Source: Paenibacillus sp. ACRRY (GTDB lineage: Bacteria > Bacillota > Bacilli > Paenibacillales > Paenibacillaceae). From it: a stretch of DNA of 64,000 nt. Under the pieces are notes generated by a model. That model did no database searches. It was given only the letters and a program-made list of their open reading frames with translations, and was not told the DNA's origin. The position numbers and the translations under genes were made by a program. Shown piece by piece: positions 1 to 8,500 of the stretch (positions are counted from its first letter, which is position 1; each line of letters starts with the position of its first letter). Location of the stretch: positions 1,612,001 to 1,676,000 of the forward strand of contig NZ_JAKRNM010000001.1 of the NCBI RefSeq assembly GCF_022346995.1. The letters run 5' to 3'.

Positions 1-475
1 AGGTACGTTCTTCGCCTTCAAACGGAATTTTTGCGGAAGCAATCAATTGATTATATTCTGTGGACAGCTTGTTCTCTTTTTGAAGATCCTCGATAATTTC
101 CGGGCTGAAGGTCTTCAGGGACTGTTCTGCCAGTTGGAACAGCTGTGTTCCCCATTTTTGCTCCAGTTCCGCACGGAATTTCGAGTTAACCAGTGCCCGA
201 TAATAATCGGTGATGTACTCTTGAATAATCGGCGAGCTTTCATCCAGAAATTCGTTTTCTGCTTTGTAGAATGTATCATTCGTGTCAATGGAGTGGCGGA
301 TATAGACCAATTGTGCCATGGTCTCAAAATCACTGCGCAATGCATTAATCTGATCCATGAATCCGCTCTGCTCATCCACCGTAGCCGCAGCTTCAAAACC
401 TTTCAATAGCTCACGGAAAGATGTTTTGATTTTTTCCAGATCGGGACGTGTATACGTATATTCACTAAATTTCAT
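1..475 (-). CDS. M3 family oligoendopeptidase, N-terminal part (runs off the left edge)
   Basis: Reads leftward from an ATG at 475 and is open to the window edge (158 codons seen), so the C-terminal catalytic half with the HEXXH zinc site lies outside. The visible part starts MKFSEYTYTRPDLEKIK and is rich in charged helices, as is the N-terminal helical domain of M3 oligoendopeptidases. A purine-rich ribosome binding site (GGAAAGGGTG) precedes the ATG. These are cytoplasmic metallopeptidases that cut short peptides. The family call comes from the resemblance of the N-terminus to Paenibacillus M3 peptidases and cannot be confirmed by active-site residues here. A second, clearly different M3 peptidase (PepF type) is encoded at about 50 kb. 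Confidence 0.7.
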   Translation of the reverse strand, partial: MKFSEYTYTRPDLEKIKTSFRELLKGFEAAATVDEQSGFMDQINALRSDFETMAQLVYIRHSIDTNDTFYKAENEFLDESSPIIQEYITDYYRALVNSKFRAELEQKWGTQLFQLAEQSLKTFSPEIIEDLQKENKLSTEYNQLIASAKIPFEGEERT

Positions 476-631
476 TTATGTACACCCTTTCCTGTTAGGC
501 ATATTTCGGGAAATATCCCGAGTTGGACTAATCCCTATTATACAAAAGAGCAGCCTAAAAATCCCATCTTTACGAAAAATATTTGTCCATCGGTCAAATT
601 GTGCGACACCTCTCGTTATATATATTACGTG

Positions 632-661
632 CTTATGTAAGGTACAAACTTATATGTAAGT
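632..661. repeat. Two short inverted repeats (CTTA-TG-TAAG and CTTA-TATG-TAAG)
   Basis: In the otherwise empty 476-769 gap, two CTTA..TAAG dyads lie about two helical turns apart, centred near 637 and 656. A separate dyad CGGGA-aata-TCCCG lies near 510-523, closer to the peptidase start. The paired dyads look like a binding site for a dimeric regulator in the promoter region of the leftward peptidase gene. No regulator can be assigned. Confidence 0.35.
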
Positions 662-769
662 AACGAAATGTACAGAGCATCAGGATAACATCTTACAAAA
701 CAAATAAACCTGCCTCGCATACGCGCGAAGCAAGCTTATGGCTTGTCTCATGTCCATGTAATTTATGGT

Positions 770-862
770 TTAGCTATTGTCTTTGTCAAGAATCTGAAAG
801 AACCAGCCCATTCCGATCATTCCCACAACCATTACTGCAATTAGAATAATGATGTATGTCAT
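770..862 (-). CDS. 30-residue single-span membrane peptide
   Basis: ATG at 862 to TAA at 770 gives 30 residues: MTYIIILIAVMVVGMIGMGW, then FFQILDKDNS. The first 23 residues are one continuous hydrophobic helix and the last 7 are polar, with no signal-peptidase site. The start has a very strong ribosome binding site (GGGAGGGG) six bases upstream, which is the main reason to believe this gene. The shape resembles small regulatory membrane peptides of Gram-positive bacteria that associate with larger membrane complexes, but no family is recognised. It stands alone between the M3 peptidase and the lipoprotein gene. Confidence 0.6.
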   Translation of the reverse strand: MTYIIILIAVMVVGMIGMGWFFQILDKDNS

Positions 863-1174
863 GAATGTACCCCTCCCTGCATCCGATTGATCAACATACT
901 ATAAACAGTTTACACGGTGAAACGCCTTTTGAATTGTCCTAACATTGACAAAAATACGACATCTTTAATTTTAACATAAACTAGTATTGCACAACTATTG
1001 GATCTGCATCCAACTGGTCACATCGAAATTCTCATCAAATGAGCATGACTTACCAGAAGTTTCATCCGTCATATTTACGGTGTATACTATAATCCTATGA
1101 TTCATAAATAAAGGATTGAATGCAGCATGTAGTATGGATTTATGCAAATCGCTTACGTAGAAAGGTTGAAATCA
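863..1174. other. Intergenic region, no gene seen
   Basis: Between the divergent small peptide gene and the lipoprotein gene. It contains a TATAAT match at 1088-1093, but no good -35 box at the right distance. No hairpin, riboswitch-like structure or coding potential was seen. Confidence 0.4.
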
Positions 1175-1912
1175 ATGTCGACTCGTATCACCTTACGCCA
1201 TCTATTTATTACCATTATGCTTGGCCTCATGCTGATTATTCTATCCGCTTGTGCCGATGGAGAAGCCCATCTGACCGTCAACATGGATGGTTCAACGGAT
1301 CTGGATATCCATCTCGGTGTAACCGAATCCGCGCTCGGGAAGATTGGACAAGACAATCTGATGCCCCTGCTTGAGGAAGTCCTGAAGAAAAATAACTTCC
1401 AGGCTGAGGTCGTAGACGAAGGAGAACGGAAGCAACTCTCGGCAACAACACACTATGAGAAAAGCAATACCGCTGCTAGCTTCGATATGTCCAAACTTCC
1501 AAAAGGTATCCAGGTTGAGCAGACAACGGAACCAGGCTTCTTCACTTCCAGATTCCATGTTACTGCCACCGCTGACCTGATGGAATCCATGCCGGATGGG
1601 GAGATTAAGGATCAGATCAACAAGGTGCCAAGCTTCCTTAAAAACCTGCTGCTCAAGGATGTGAACTTCGACTTCAAACTGAGTCTGCCCATCCAAGCCG
1701 AAGATTCCAACGCGGACCTGGTTGAGGATCAGGGGAAGACACTGACCTGGCACCTTTCTCCCCTCAATTCGAATACACTGGATTTGACAGTACAGGTTCC
1801 CAACATTCGTAACATTATCATTACTGCAGTCATTGCTTTGATTGTTGTCGCTGCTCTGCTCATCTGGTTCTTTGTCCGTCGCAAACGGACAAGACGCCGC
1901 CGTATGGGATAA
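1175..1912 (+). CDS. LppM-like (DUF3153-type) membrane-anchored lipoprotein
   Basis: The in-frame ATG at 1175 is preferred over the one at 1142 because GAAAGG sits at the proper distance and the protein then begins with a clean signal peptide. The N-terminus MSTRITLRHLF leads into a hydrophobic stretch ending LIILSAC, a lipobox with Cys near residue 26. The extracellular part (about 27-210) has alternating charged and hydrophobic strands starting with HLTVNMDGSTDLDIHL, the pattern of the LppM/DUF3153 family. A second hydrophobic segment, about 213-234, precedes the basic tail RRKRTRRRRMG, so the C-terminus is cytoplasmic. In total 245 residues. The function in the family is unclear; LppM of mycobacteria is a surface lipoprotein. 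It appears to be a single-gene unit. Confidence 0.7.
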   Translation: MSTRITLRHLFITIMLGLMLIILSACADGEAHLTVNMDGSTDLDIHLGVTESALGKIGQDNLMPLLEEVLKKNNFQAEVVDEGERKQLSATTHYEKSNTAASFDMSKLPKGIQVEQTTEPGFFTSRFHVTATADLMESMPDGEIKDQINKVPSFLKNLLLKDVNFDFKLSLPIQAEDSNADLVEDQGKTLTWHLSPLNSNTLDLTVQVPNIRNIIITAVIALIVVAALLIWFFVRRKRTRRRRMG

Positions 1913-2048
1913 CTTTACCCGGTAAATGTGAATACTGGAGCATAATTGGATGTTTGACTTGCCAAACCGTGTTATGGATAGTAGAATACATCCGTACTGT
2001 GTGAACGGTTAAATTCATTATGGAATAACTAAAGAGGTGACAGGTTTC

Positions 2049-2261
2049 ATGAATATCCGGGAATGCCCACTGCCTGGTATCGGAGTTAAGTACCAGTTTG
2101 ATACAAAAAGCGGCAACCAACTGGTTATTATTAAACACGAAGATGGACGCCGTGAATTGTTCTCCGTTGATCCAAGCGATCAGGAAGAACTTACATTGAT
2201 TGCGGAACTGGAAGATGATGAATGCGTAACCCTCTCCGGGTTGATCGGAGGATGGTCCTGA
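2049..2261 (+). CDS. Orphan KhtT-type N-terminal domain (K+/H+ antiporter regulatory subunit, RCK_C domain absent)
   Basis: Seventy residues from the ATG at 2049, with AAAGAGGTGA eight bases upstream; the GTG at 2037 overlaps that site and is less likely. The sequence MNIRECPLPGIGVKYQFDT and the following SGNQLVIIKHEDGRRELF match the N-terminal domain of KhtT (YhaT), the regulatory subunit of the KhtU potassium/proton antiporter in Bacillus. Full KhtT is about 165 residues and carries a C-terminal RCK_C domain that binds cyclic di-AMP. Here the frame stops after LSGLIGGWS and a terminator follows within 30 bases, so the RCK_C domain is missing. No antiporter gene is nearby. Confidence 0.75.
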   Translation: MNIRECPLPGIGVKYQFDTKSGNQLVIIKHEDGRRELFSVDPSDQEELTLIAELEDDECVTLSGLIGGWS

Positions 2262-2290
2262 TTCCTTGCGGTCATGGACTACGGTTATAG

Positions 2291-2330
2291 ACCAAAGAAC
2301 CTGCCCCTTTAACCGGGAGCAGGTTTTTTG
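2291..2330 (+). terminator. Intrinsic terminator after the KhtT-like gene
   Basis: Stem AACCTGC(CCC)/(GGG)A-GCAGGTT followed by TTTT, 30 bases after the stop codon. Confidence 0.8.
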
Positions 2331-2361
2331 GTTTCATTTTAATTTTTCAAGTGTCCAGCAT

Positions 2362-5103
2362 TCACCTATTAGCCCGGATATAGGGCACCCAGGTGCGCAG
2401 TACACGAGTAATTTCGGATGAACTGAATGGCTTGCTAATAAAATCCTGCATTCCGCACTCCAGGCATGCCTCACGATCACTCGCACCCGCAAATGCCGTT
2501 ATTGCAGCGATGACCGGAATCTCGGGATGGCTTTGTCTTATTTTACAGGTTGCTTCAATTCCGTCCATGATAGGCATTTTGATATCCATGAAGACGATAT
2601 CGTAGGATTCCCTTTCGAGTGCGCGCACCGCTTCCTCTCCATTCTCAACGATGTCACACACTCCGCCCAGCTTACGCAGCAACTCTTCCATCAGGTGGCT
2701 GTTCACCGGCTGATCCTCCGCAATCAAGATGCGAATATTTGCTGCAAGCAAGGATTGATCATCTTCGATCCAAGTATGATCTGAGGCTTCCATTCCATCA
2801 CCAGACTCGTCCTGCCACTTCTCTAGCAGCAGAGTAAAATGGAATTCGGCTCCATTACCCATTTCACTATGCACCCCAATGGCACCATCCATTAATTCAA
2901 CCAGCTTCTTGCTAATCGCAAGTCCAAGACCAGTTCCACCGTATTTGCGATTAATGGCCGGGTCAAGCTGGGAGAAGGATTGGAACAATTGATGCTGTTT
3001 GTCCATGGGGATGCCGATTCCCGTATCCTTTACGACAAAAGAGAGCTGGAGTTTGTTCGGATCACCATCTTCAGGGACGTTCACACCCACACGAATCTGA
3101 ATGCTCCCTTTCTCCGTGAATTTAACCGCATTGCCCACGAGATTGATCAGAATCTGACGGATTCGGGTTTCGTCCCCCCTAACACGCTCAGGAATCTGAT
3201 CAGACATCTCACAATACAGTTCTATATTTTTTTCGGCAGCTTTTAGGGCAAACAGTTCGACAACACTCGCCAGCATCTCCTGGATATCCACTGCGTCGCG
3301 CGACAGATCCATTTTACCCGCTTCGATTTTACTGAAATCAAGTATCTCGTTGAGAATGTGAAGCAGCGACTCCCCACTATCAATAATGATCTCAGCAAAT
3401 CCGGATTGCTCTGCATCAAGCTCTGTTTCTTTTAACAGATGGGCCATACCCATAATCCCATTCAGCGGAGTACGCAGCTCATGGCTCATAATCGCAAGAA
3501 ACTCGGATTTGGCACGGTCCGCCTGCTCGGCTGCTTCCTTGGCACGAATGATGTCATTTACCGAAGTCATATCCCGGAACACCAGCACTCCTCCGCGGGT
3601 ATTTCCTTGATCCATAATCGGTTTCAGCTGAAATTCCGCGAGGAAGCTGGAACCGTCCTGCCTCCAGAAAACGGATTCCGATCTAGGCAAACTGCGACCT
3701 TCCCGAACAGCCTTTACAATGGGTGTTTCATTGACCGGATAAGGAATTGCCTCGTTTTGCATCTGCAAAATAATCTGCTCGAAGTGTAACCCATTCATCT
3801 CGGTTGGACAGAAACCCATCATCTCAGCTGCAGCCGGGTTAGCAAATATCAATTTTCCGTTTTGGTCGAGTCCAATCACGCCTTCAGACATCGCATTCAG
3901 AATCAGGGCACGTTCGTAGCTTAGATTCTCAATTTCCTCCACATATCTTTTGGACTCTGTGATATCACTTGTAATACCGTACACCCCGACAACTCGATCC
4001 TCAAGGATTATGGGAACGTTGATAACTCTGGATTCAATTCGGCGTCCGTCCTGATGAATAAGCCCAATCTCATAACTCTGGGCTTCTCCTTTGACAGACT
4101 CTTCAAAATGGTATCGGGTCTTGGCCAGATCCACAGGATCAATAAGATGATCAAAGGATTGACTGAGCAGTTCGTCCTTGGAGTGTCCCGTCAGATGCTC
4201 TTGGCTAACATTTGCCTTCAGCAAATTCCCATCCAAATCAAGCGAAGCTACGCCTAACGGGTTACAGTCAAAGAGTGACTGATACTCCTGTAGACTCTGC
4301 TCCTGCTTTTTGCTCGCCGTAATGTCACGGGTCACCGCAATCATCTCCTGCAGATTTCCCTGCTCGTCATAGATGTAGTGAGTTATCGTATCGGCCCACA
4401 CTACAGAACCATCCTTATGCAGCAGACGGTAGCTAATACGGTCTGGTGCCAGACCCTGGATCTGTCCTGCAACATACGCCTCCACGAGTGGAATATCGTT
4501 CGGATGAATGCAGAATAGTCCGGATTGACCCACGATTTCTTCAGGCTTATACCCCAGCATCCCAAGACTGGCTGGTGACACATACTTGAAAGTGCGTTCC
4601 TGATCAGCACGATGTATGGCAATAAGATCGAGAGAAGACTCCGTAAGCATACGAGAGATTCGAGTGCTCTCTTCCAACTGTTTGCGCTGTTCAATCAAGT
4701 GCTGCTCCGCTTCCTTTTGCCTCGTAATATCCGCTGCCTGTACAAGCAAATAAAGCGGATTGTTGTTCTCCTCATCCCTAACAATGCAGGCCCGTATGGT
4801 CGACCACAGAAGAGTACCATCCTTACGCTTTAATCGAACTTCAGTCTCATACATCTGGCTTACCCCATTCGTCATATCCCAGAAGTTGGCCCTGAATCTC
4901 TCCATCTCCTGATCTACATCATGGATCATATGTACAATCGGTGAGTCGATTAGCTCATCTTCACTGAATCCCAGCATTTCGCAAAACGCAGGATTTAGCT
5001 GGAGCCAACATCCGTTCACATGCGAAGCAACAGCAATGCCGATTGGTGCATATTTATATAATTGCTCAAACAGAGAGCGACTCTCTGTAATTGGATTCGA
5101 CAC
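2362..5103 (-). CDS. Soluble hybrid sensor histidine kinase: four PAS, HisKA, HATPase, receiver
   Basis: The GTG start at 5103 has AAGGAGGA upstream. Order in the 913 residues: PAS domains at about 8-130, 150-265, 270-385 and 395-515; HisKA with the phospho-accepting His in IMSHELRTPLNGIMGM; HATPase with the N box NLVGNAVKF, the G1 box DTGIGIP and the G2 box GGTGLGLAI; then a C-terminal receiver (about 790-908) with acidic pair ED, phospho-accepting Asp in FMDIKMPIMDG and Lys in ISKPF. There is no signal peptide or membrane segment, so sensing is cytoplasmic, probably of redox, light or a small ligand bound in a PAS domain. There is no HPt domain, and no response regulator or output gene next to it, so the partner must be encoded elsewhere. 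Confidence 0.92.
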   Translation of the reverse strand: MSNPITESRSLFEQLYKYAPIGIAVASHVNGCWLQLNPAFCEMLGFSEDELIDSPIVHMIHDVDQEMERFRANFWDMTNGVSQMYETEVRLKRKDGTLLWSTIRACIVRDEENNNPLYLLVQAADITRQKEAEQHLIEQRKQLEESTRISRMLTESSLDLIAIHRADQERTFKYVSPASLGMLGYKPEEIVGQSGLFCIHPNDIPLVEAYVAGQIQGLAPDRISYRLLHKDGSVVWADTITHYIYDEQGNLQEMIAVTRDITASKKQEQSLQEYQSLFDCNPLGVASLDLDGNLLKANVSQEHLTGHSKDELLSQSFDHLIDPVDLAKTRYHFEESVKGEAQSYEIGLIHQDGRRIESRVINVPIILEDRVVGVYGITSDITESKRYVEEIENLSYERALILNAMSEGVIGLDQNGKLIFANPAAAEMMGFCPTEMNGLHFEQIILQMQNEAIPYPVNETPIVKAVREGRSLPRSESVFWRQDGSSFLAEFQLKPIMDQGNTRGGVLVFRDMTSVNDIIRAKEAAEQADRAKSEFLAIMSHELRTPLNGIMGMAHLLKETELDAEQSGFAEIIIDSGESLLHILNEILDFSKIEAGKMDLSRDAVDIQEMLASVVELFALKAAEKNIELYCEMSDQIPERVRGDETRIRQILINLVGNAVKFTEKGSIQIRVGVNVPEDGDPNKLQLSFVVKDTGIGIPMDKQHQLFQSFSQLDPAINRKYGGTGLGLAISKKLVELMDGAIGVHSEMGNGAEFHFTLLLEKWQDESGDGMEASDHTWIEDDQSLLAANIRILIAEDQPVNSHLMEELLRKLGGVCDIVENGEEAVRALERESYDIVFMDIKMPIMDGIEATCKIRQSHPEIPVIAAITAFAGASDREACLECGMQDFISKPFSSSEITRVLRTWVPYIRANR

Positions 5104-5385
5104 CGCTTATCCTCCTTTTTTCAAATTATTCTTTCATCCATATTATTCGTAATTAACAGCCTGCGCTGTACATAACTTCATCTATAGAGTAGTACCCCAA
5201 ATAGGATGATGATTAAACGATATCTACTGAATCTTTTGCATGAATCGACATTTTGTGTGCGTTTTTCCCCGGATTGTTCAAACGGAGTACAATTCCGGGT
5301 GCCAATCGTCATATATATTAAAAGATACGCGTGAGGTTCCGGTTAACACAAGCCCGAACATTCAACGAAACGGAGGTTGTCATGT

Positions 5386-6210
5386 ATGATCATCGTTGCG
5401 AATCAACCCGTTGATTTGGTACCTACTCACTGGTCTGCTTTTGAATGGCATTGGTTGCAGCAGCTTCAGAACAGACCGACCATATATTCCTATCAATCCA
5501 TGGATCATCTGCAATTCGAATGGAAGCTTCGCGCCTCTCTGGTTCACGCAGCTGAGGGGTTGAATGCCAGCGGGGTCAGCTTTGCTTCATTTGAAAAATC
5601 CCGATGTAATCCCGCCTACTGGAATCTCAACAATGAGGGAGGATTTGAACTCAGACCGGATGTAACTCCGGCCGAAGGCATTCGGGACATTTGGAGGAAT
5701 GGCTCCCTGTACGCGTTTGAATGCGCAACCGCAACGGTCATTGTGCTGTACGGAGGCGTGCTTGGAAGTATTCGCGAAGAGGCCTTCAATTCGCTCTTTC
5801 GCAACTTGCTGCTCTTCGATTGGCACTACGATAGCGATCTGCGCTTAACTGAGAAGAACGGCAGCCATACCGCACTTCCGGGGGATGTACTCTATTTCAA
5901 AAACCAGGATGTCTCTTCCGAAACGCCAGAGTGGCAAGGGGAGAATACGATTATGCTCCGTGAAGACCTGTACTATGGTCATGGCATCGGTATCGCCTCC
6001 GGGGGACAGATTATTCGTACATTGAACCAATTCCGCACTCCCGGAAGTCAAGTTTCAGCCTACTTGATGGATAACGTGATTTATCCCGATTTTTATTATC
6101 TATCCCGATTCGCCGAAAATAGTGATATGAATGCACCTGCAGGAACTACGCCTGTATTGCCGGGGCAATTATATGTACGGATTGGCGGCAGCCGGTATCT
6201 GCGAACATGA
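5386..6210 (+). CDS. tgl: Protein-glutamine gamma-glutamyltransferase (transglutaminase Tgl)
   Basis: ATG at 5386 chosen over TTG at 5377: CGGAGG lies nine bases upstream and the N-terminus MIIVANQPV then matches Bacillus Tgl (MIIVSGQ). 274 residues; Bacillus Tgl is about 245. Diagnostic stretches are FEWKLRASLVHAA, the catalytic Cys in YAFECATATVIVLYGGVL, the region LLLFDWHYDSDL, and GDVLYFKNQD with WQGENTIML. Tgl cross-links spore coat proteins through isopeptide bonds between Gln and Lys, and in Bacillus it is made in the mother cell late in sporulation. Divergent from the hybrid kinase gene; ends at a shared terminator. The C-terminal tail is about 30 residues longer than in Bacillus. Confidence 0.88.
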   Translation: MIIVANQPVDLVPTHWSAFEWHWLQQLQNRPTIYSYQSMDHLQFEWKLRASLVHAAEGLNASGVSFASFEKSRCNPAYWNLNNEGGFELRPDVTPAEGIRDIWRNGSLYAFECATATVIVLYGGVLGSIREEAFNSLFRNLLLFDWHYDSDLRLTEKNGSHTALPGDVLYFKNQDVSSETPEWQGENTIMLREDLYYGHGIGIASGGQIIRTLNQFRTPGSQVSAYLMDNVIYPDFYYLSRFAENSDMNAPAGTTPVLPGQLYVRIGGSRYLRT

Positions 6211-6271
6211 AGCTGAACGTTTGGTTAACGTGGATTCAGAGAAAAGTAAAACGTTTGTCCGCAACCTAAAT

Positions 6272-6317
6272 AAAGCCCAATGAAAAAACAGATTCACTGT
6301 CTTTTCATTGGGCTTCT
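6272..6317. terminator. Bidirectional terminator between tgl and the IF-3 paralogue
   Basis: Fourteen-base arms AAGCCCAATGAAAA / TTTTCATTGGGCTT with a 15-base loop, between two convergent genes. The A and T ends allow use from either side. Confidence 0.85.
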
Positions 6318-6383
6318 TTGCATAGCATATTGGAAACCACAACGGCTTGCCAAACTTCGGTACGTCAGGTACAAATCAAACTG

Positions 6384-6875
6384 TTATGCGTTTGGGTCCA
6401 ACTGGACAACAACCTGCTTGCCACTTACCTGAATACCTGTTGTCTTGCTGCCGTATTCAGCCAGAGATTTACTCAGTTGCTCAGCCCACTCCTTACCTGC
6501 GGCGCCTTCTTTGCTTCCGTGAACCTGTATGACCAGTCTTACCGAATCACCTTTTTTCAAGATACGCTCCGCTTGAGCTTGTTTCGTATCTCGGTCATGG
6601 TCTTCCATCTGCAAGTTGAGACGGATCTCCTTAACCTTGCGTTTATCCGGCGATTTACCGGATTTTTTCTTCTCCTGTTGAGCTTCCTGTTTGGCTGCTC
6701 CAGCACGGATGAGTTTGCAGGGTGGCGGGCTTGTCATCAGCGACAGGCATACCAGATCAACTTTATGCTGCTTGGCAAGGGCCAAAGCTTCTTTTGTGGA
6801 CATGATACCGAGATCTTCGCCGTTCAGTCCGGTCAATTCTATCTCGGATGCTTTGATATTTTCGTTCTTAATCAT
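6384..6875 (-). CDS. Translation initiation factor IF-3-like paralogue
   Basis: 163 residues from an ATG with AAAGGAGGG upstream. The N-terminal domain (about 1-60, MIKNENIKASEIELTGLNGE onward, then EALALAKQHKVDLVCLS) and the C-terminal domain (about 83-163, VKEIRLNLQMEDHD, then KQAQAERILKKGDSVRL) follow the IF-3 plan. The gene is not in the usual infC-rpmI-rplT operon, and several normally conserved positions differ. The linker YGKYRFEQQKK is replaced by GAAKQEAQQEKKKSGK, the C-domain RGRE segment reads VHGSKEGAAG, and the ending GRNMFLVLAP is replaced by GKQVVVQLDPNA. It probably acts at the small ribosomal subunit, but whether it replaces or modulates true IF-3 is unknown. The standard infC should be elsewhere. 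Confidence 0.8.
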   Translation of the reverse strand: MIKNENIKASEIELTGLNGEDLGIMSTKEALALAKQHKVDLVCLSLMTSPPPCKLIRAGAAKQEAQQEKKKSGKSPDKRKVKEIRLNLQMEDHDRDTKQAQAERILKKGDSVRLVIQVHGSKEGAAGKEWAEQLSKSLAEYGSKTTGIQVSGKQVVVQLDPNA

Positions 6876-6894
6876 GGTGTACCCTCCTTTACGG

Positions 6895-6935
6895 GAAAAG
6901 CCTGTCCTGACCTATGACAGATCAGAGCAGGCTTG
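6895..6935 (-). terminator. Terminator after ppaC
   Basis: Read on the minus strand, AAGCCTG..CTGA pairs with TCAG..CAGGCTT and is followed by TTTT. It separates ppaC from the IF-3-like gene downstream. Confidence 0.65.
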
Positions 6936-6972
6936 GATCAGATTAACGCGATATTCGTGTTCGATGGTTCAC

Positions 6973-7905
6973 TTACAGGGTATTGAACGCTTCGGTCAGA
7001 ACAGGAACGATTTGCGATTTGCGAGACACAACGCCTTTCAGCACTGCCTTACTATCGGAAAGTGTCACATTGTATGCTTGTTCAACCGCTTTGGTAGACT
7101 TACCGTAAGCCAGTGCAACGGAATCATTGTTCAGAATGTCCGTTACCACGAATAGGAACAGATCGAGACCTTTACTTGAAATAATCGCTTCGATCGCTGC
7201 TTCAAGTTCAGGTTGTTTCACAAGCACATCGTTAACGTCAACAGCGTTCACTTGTGCAATTTCCACTTTGGCTTGTCCCATGGCAAATTCTTTGGCATCC
7301 AGGGAGATCAGTTCTGCAATTGTTTTCTGGCTCAGATCCGCACCGGCTTTCAGCATATCCAAACCGTAGCTGTCAGCATCCACACCCGCAATGGCAGCCA
7401 GCTCACGTGCTGCTGCTACATCCTGCTCCGTGCAAGTTGGGGATTTGAACAACAGGGAATCCGAAATGATCGCGGACAACATCAGTCCTGCAATTGGTGC
7501 GCTAATTTCAACGCCGTTTTCTTTGTACATTTTATTCAAAATGGTTGCTGTGCAACCTACTGGTTCTGCACGGAAATACAGAGGCTGACTTGTTTCGAAG
7601 TTAGCAATGCGGTGATGGTCAATAACTTCAGCCACGGTCACTTCCTCAATATCGCTTACACTTTGCTGACGCTCATTGTGATCGACCAGAATAACCTTGT
7701 TTACTTCGTTCGCAGCCGTTTTGATCAGACGTGGAGCTTCCACTTTGAAATGATCGAGTGCAAACTGGGTTTCGCCGTTCACTTCACCAAGACGCACAGC
7801 TTCAACGTCCTGTCCCAGTTTAGTTTTGAGATCCGCATACGCAATTGCAGAACAGATGGTATCCGTGTCGGGATTTTTGTGACCAAAGATTAACGCTTTT
7901 TCCAT
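6973..7905 (-). CDS. ppaC: Manganese-dependent inorganic pyrophosphatase (DHH family)
   Basis: 310 residues, the usual length for family II pyrophosphatase. Metal-binding motifs are all visible: [13 protein letters not shown] near the N-terminus, VDHNE around residue 75, and the DHH signature [10 protein letters not shown] near 95. The C-terminal DHHA2 domain ends with the substrate-binding SRKSQIVP motif. It hydrolyses pyrophosphate to two phosphates in the cytoplasm, pulling biosynthetic reactions forward. Start at 7905 with GGAGGG eight bases upstream. Transcribed alone, as judged by the terminator that follows. Confidence 0.95.
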   Translation of the reverse strand: MEKALIFGHKNPDTDTICSAIAYADLKTKLGQDVEAVRLGEVNGETQFALDHFKVEAPRLIKTAANEVNKVILVDHNERQQSVSDIEEVTVAEVIDHHRIANFETSQPLYFRAEPVGCTATILNKMYKENGVEISAPIAGLMLSAIISDSLLFKSPTCTEQDVAAARELAAIAGVDADSYGLDMLKAGADLSQKTIAELISLDAKEFAMGQAKVEIAQVNAVDVNDVLVKQPELEAAIEAIISSKGLDLFLFVVTDILNNDSVALAYGKSTKAVEQAYNVTLSDSKAVLKGVVSRKSQIVPVLTEAFNTL

Positions 7906-8073
7906 ATTTATAGCCCTCCGTCAATTGTGATTAGAATAATCATGTCATAATTCAAATCATACCTTACTGATTATAGCGTCAATAAGACTTAATTCCAAAC
8001 CCTTAACAGCGTTTTGATTGAAATTCGTTCTCAGGGTCTGCTTCATACTGGAAAAGGGAGAATGCCTGCAATA

Positions 8074-8409
8074 CTATTTGGAGGCTGGTTGAGCCACGTT
8101 CGCAATCAGATGACTCTCCAGCTTCTCCCCTTCACAGAGTGCCTGTACCAATGCACGGCCGGATTCCGGGGTCATTTTGCCATACCAGTCTCCCTGCGGA
8201 TACACGATCGTCACGCAAGCATCGTCACATTGCCCGTTACAGCGTGTTCGTGTTGTATGAATAAATCCACCGGCCTGCTGCTTCTGAATTTCATCCCGTA
8301 CAGCCTGAGTGACTTCCTCTCCTTCGTTCCGCATGCAAGTACCACCGTTGCAGAGCAGGATGTGGTGCTGAAGTTGATCCAGATTATAAATAGCCAAAAC
8401 TCGGTTCAT
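8074..8409 (-). CDS. Thioredoxin-like [2Fe-2S] ferredoxin domain protein
   Basis: 111 residues. Four Cys in the order expected for thioredoxin-like ferredoxins: LLCNGGTCMRNEG near the N-terminus, then TRTRCNGQCDDACVTIVYP (one extra Cys) around residues 57-75. This fold binds one [2Fe-2S] cluster and carries electrons in the cytoplasm; it resembles the NuoE-like ferredoxins. The ribosome binding site GAGGGG lies almost on top of the ATG, so the real start could be the TTG a few codons in. Single gene; its redox partner is not apparent from the neighbours. Confidence 0.8.
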   Translation of the reverse strand: MNRVLAIYNLDQLQHHILLCNGGTCMRNEGEEVTQAVRDEIQKQQAGGFIHTTRTRCNGQCDDACVTIVYPQGDWYGKMTPESGRALVQALCEGEKLESHLIANVAQPASK

Positions 8410-8500
8410 TCCCCTCGACTTCTATGATATGTATTGATAATCAAGTATCTTTCATAAAAATATAAAGTAGCACACGGAACCTGGTTACGCAATGCAAATA

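Noticed and set aside
1292..1753. 153-codon frame opposite the lipoprotein gene
   Set aside because: Antisense shadow of a gene with a clear signal peptide and ribosome binding site; no site of its own.
5310..5320. CATATATATTA before tgl as a sporulation sigma-K -10 box
   Set aside because: The spacing within CATANNNTA is wrong and no clear -35 partner was found; AT-rich sequence could give this by chance.
7213..7893. 226-codon plus-strand frame opposite ppaC
   Set aside because: Antisense shadow of a fully conserved pyrophosphatase; no ribosome binding site.
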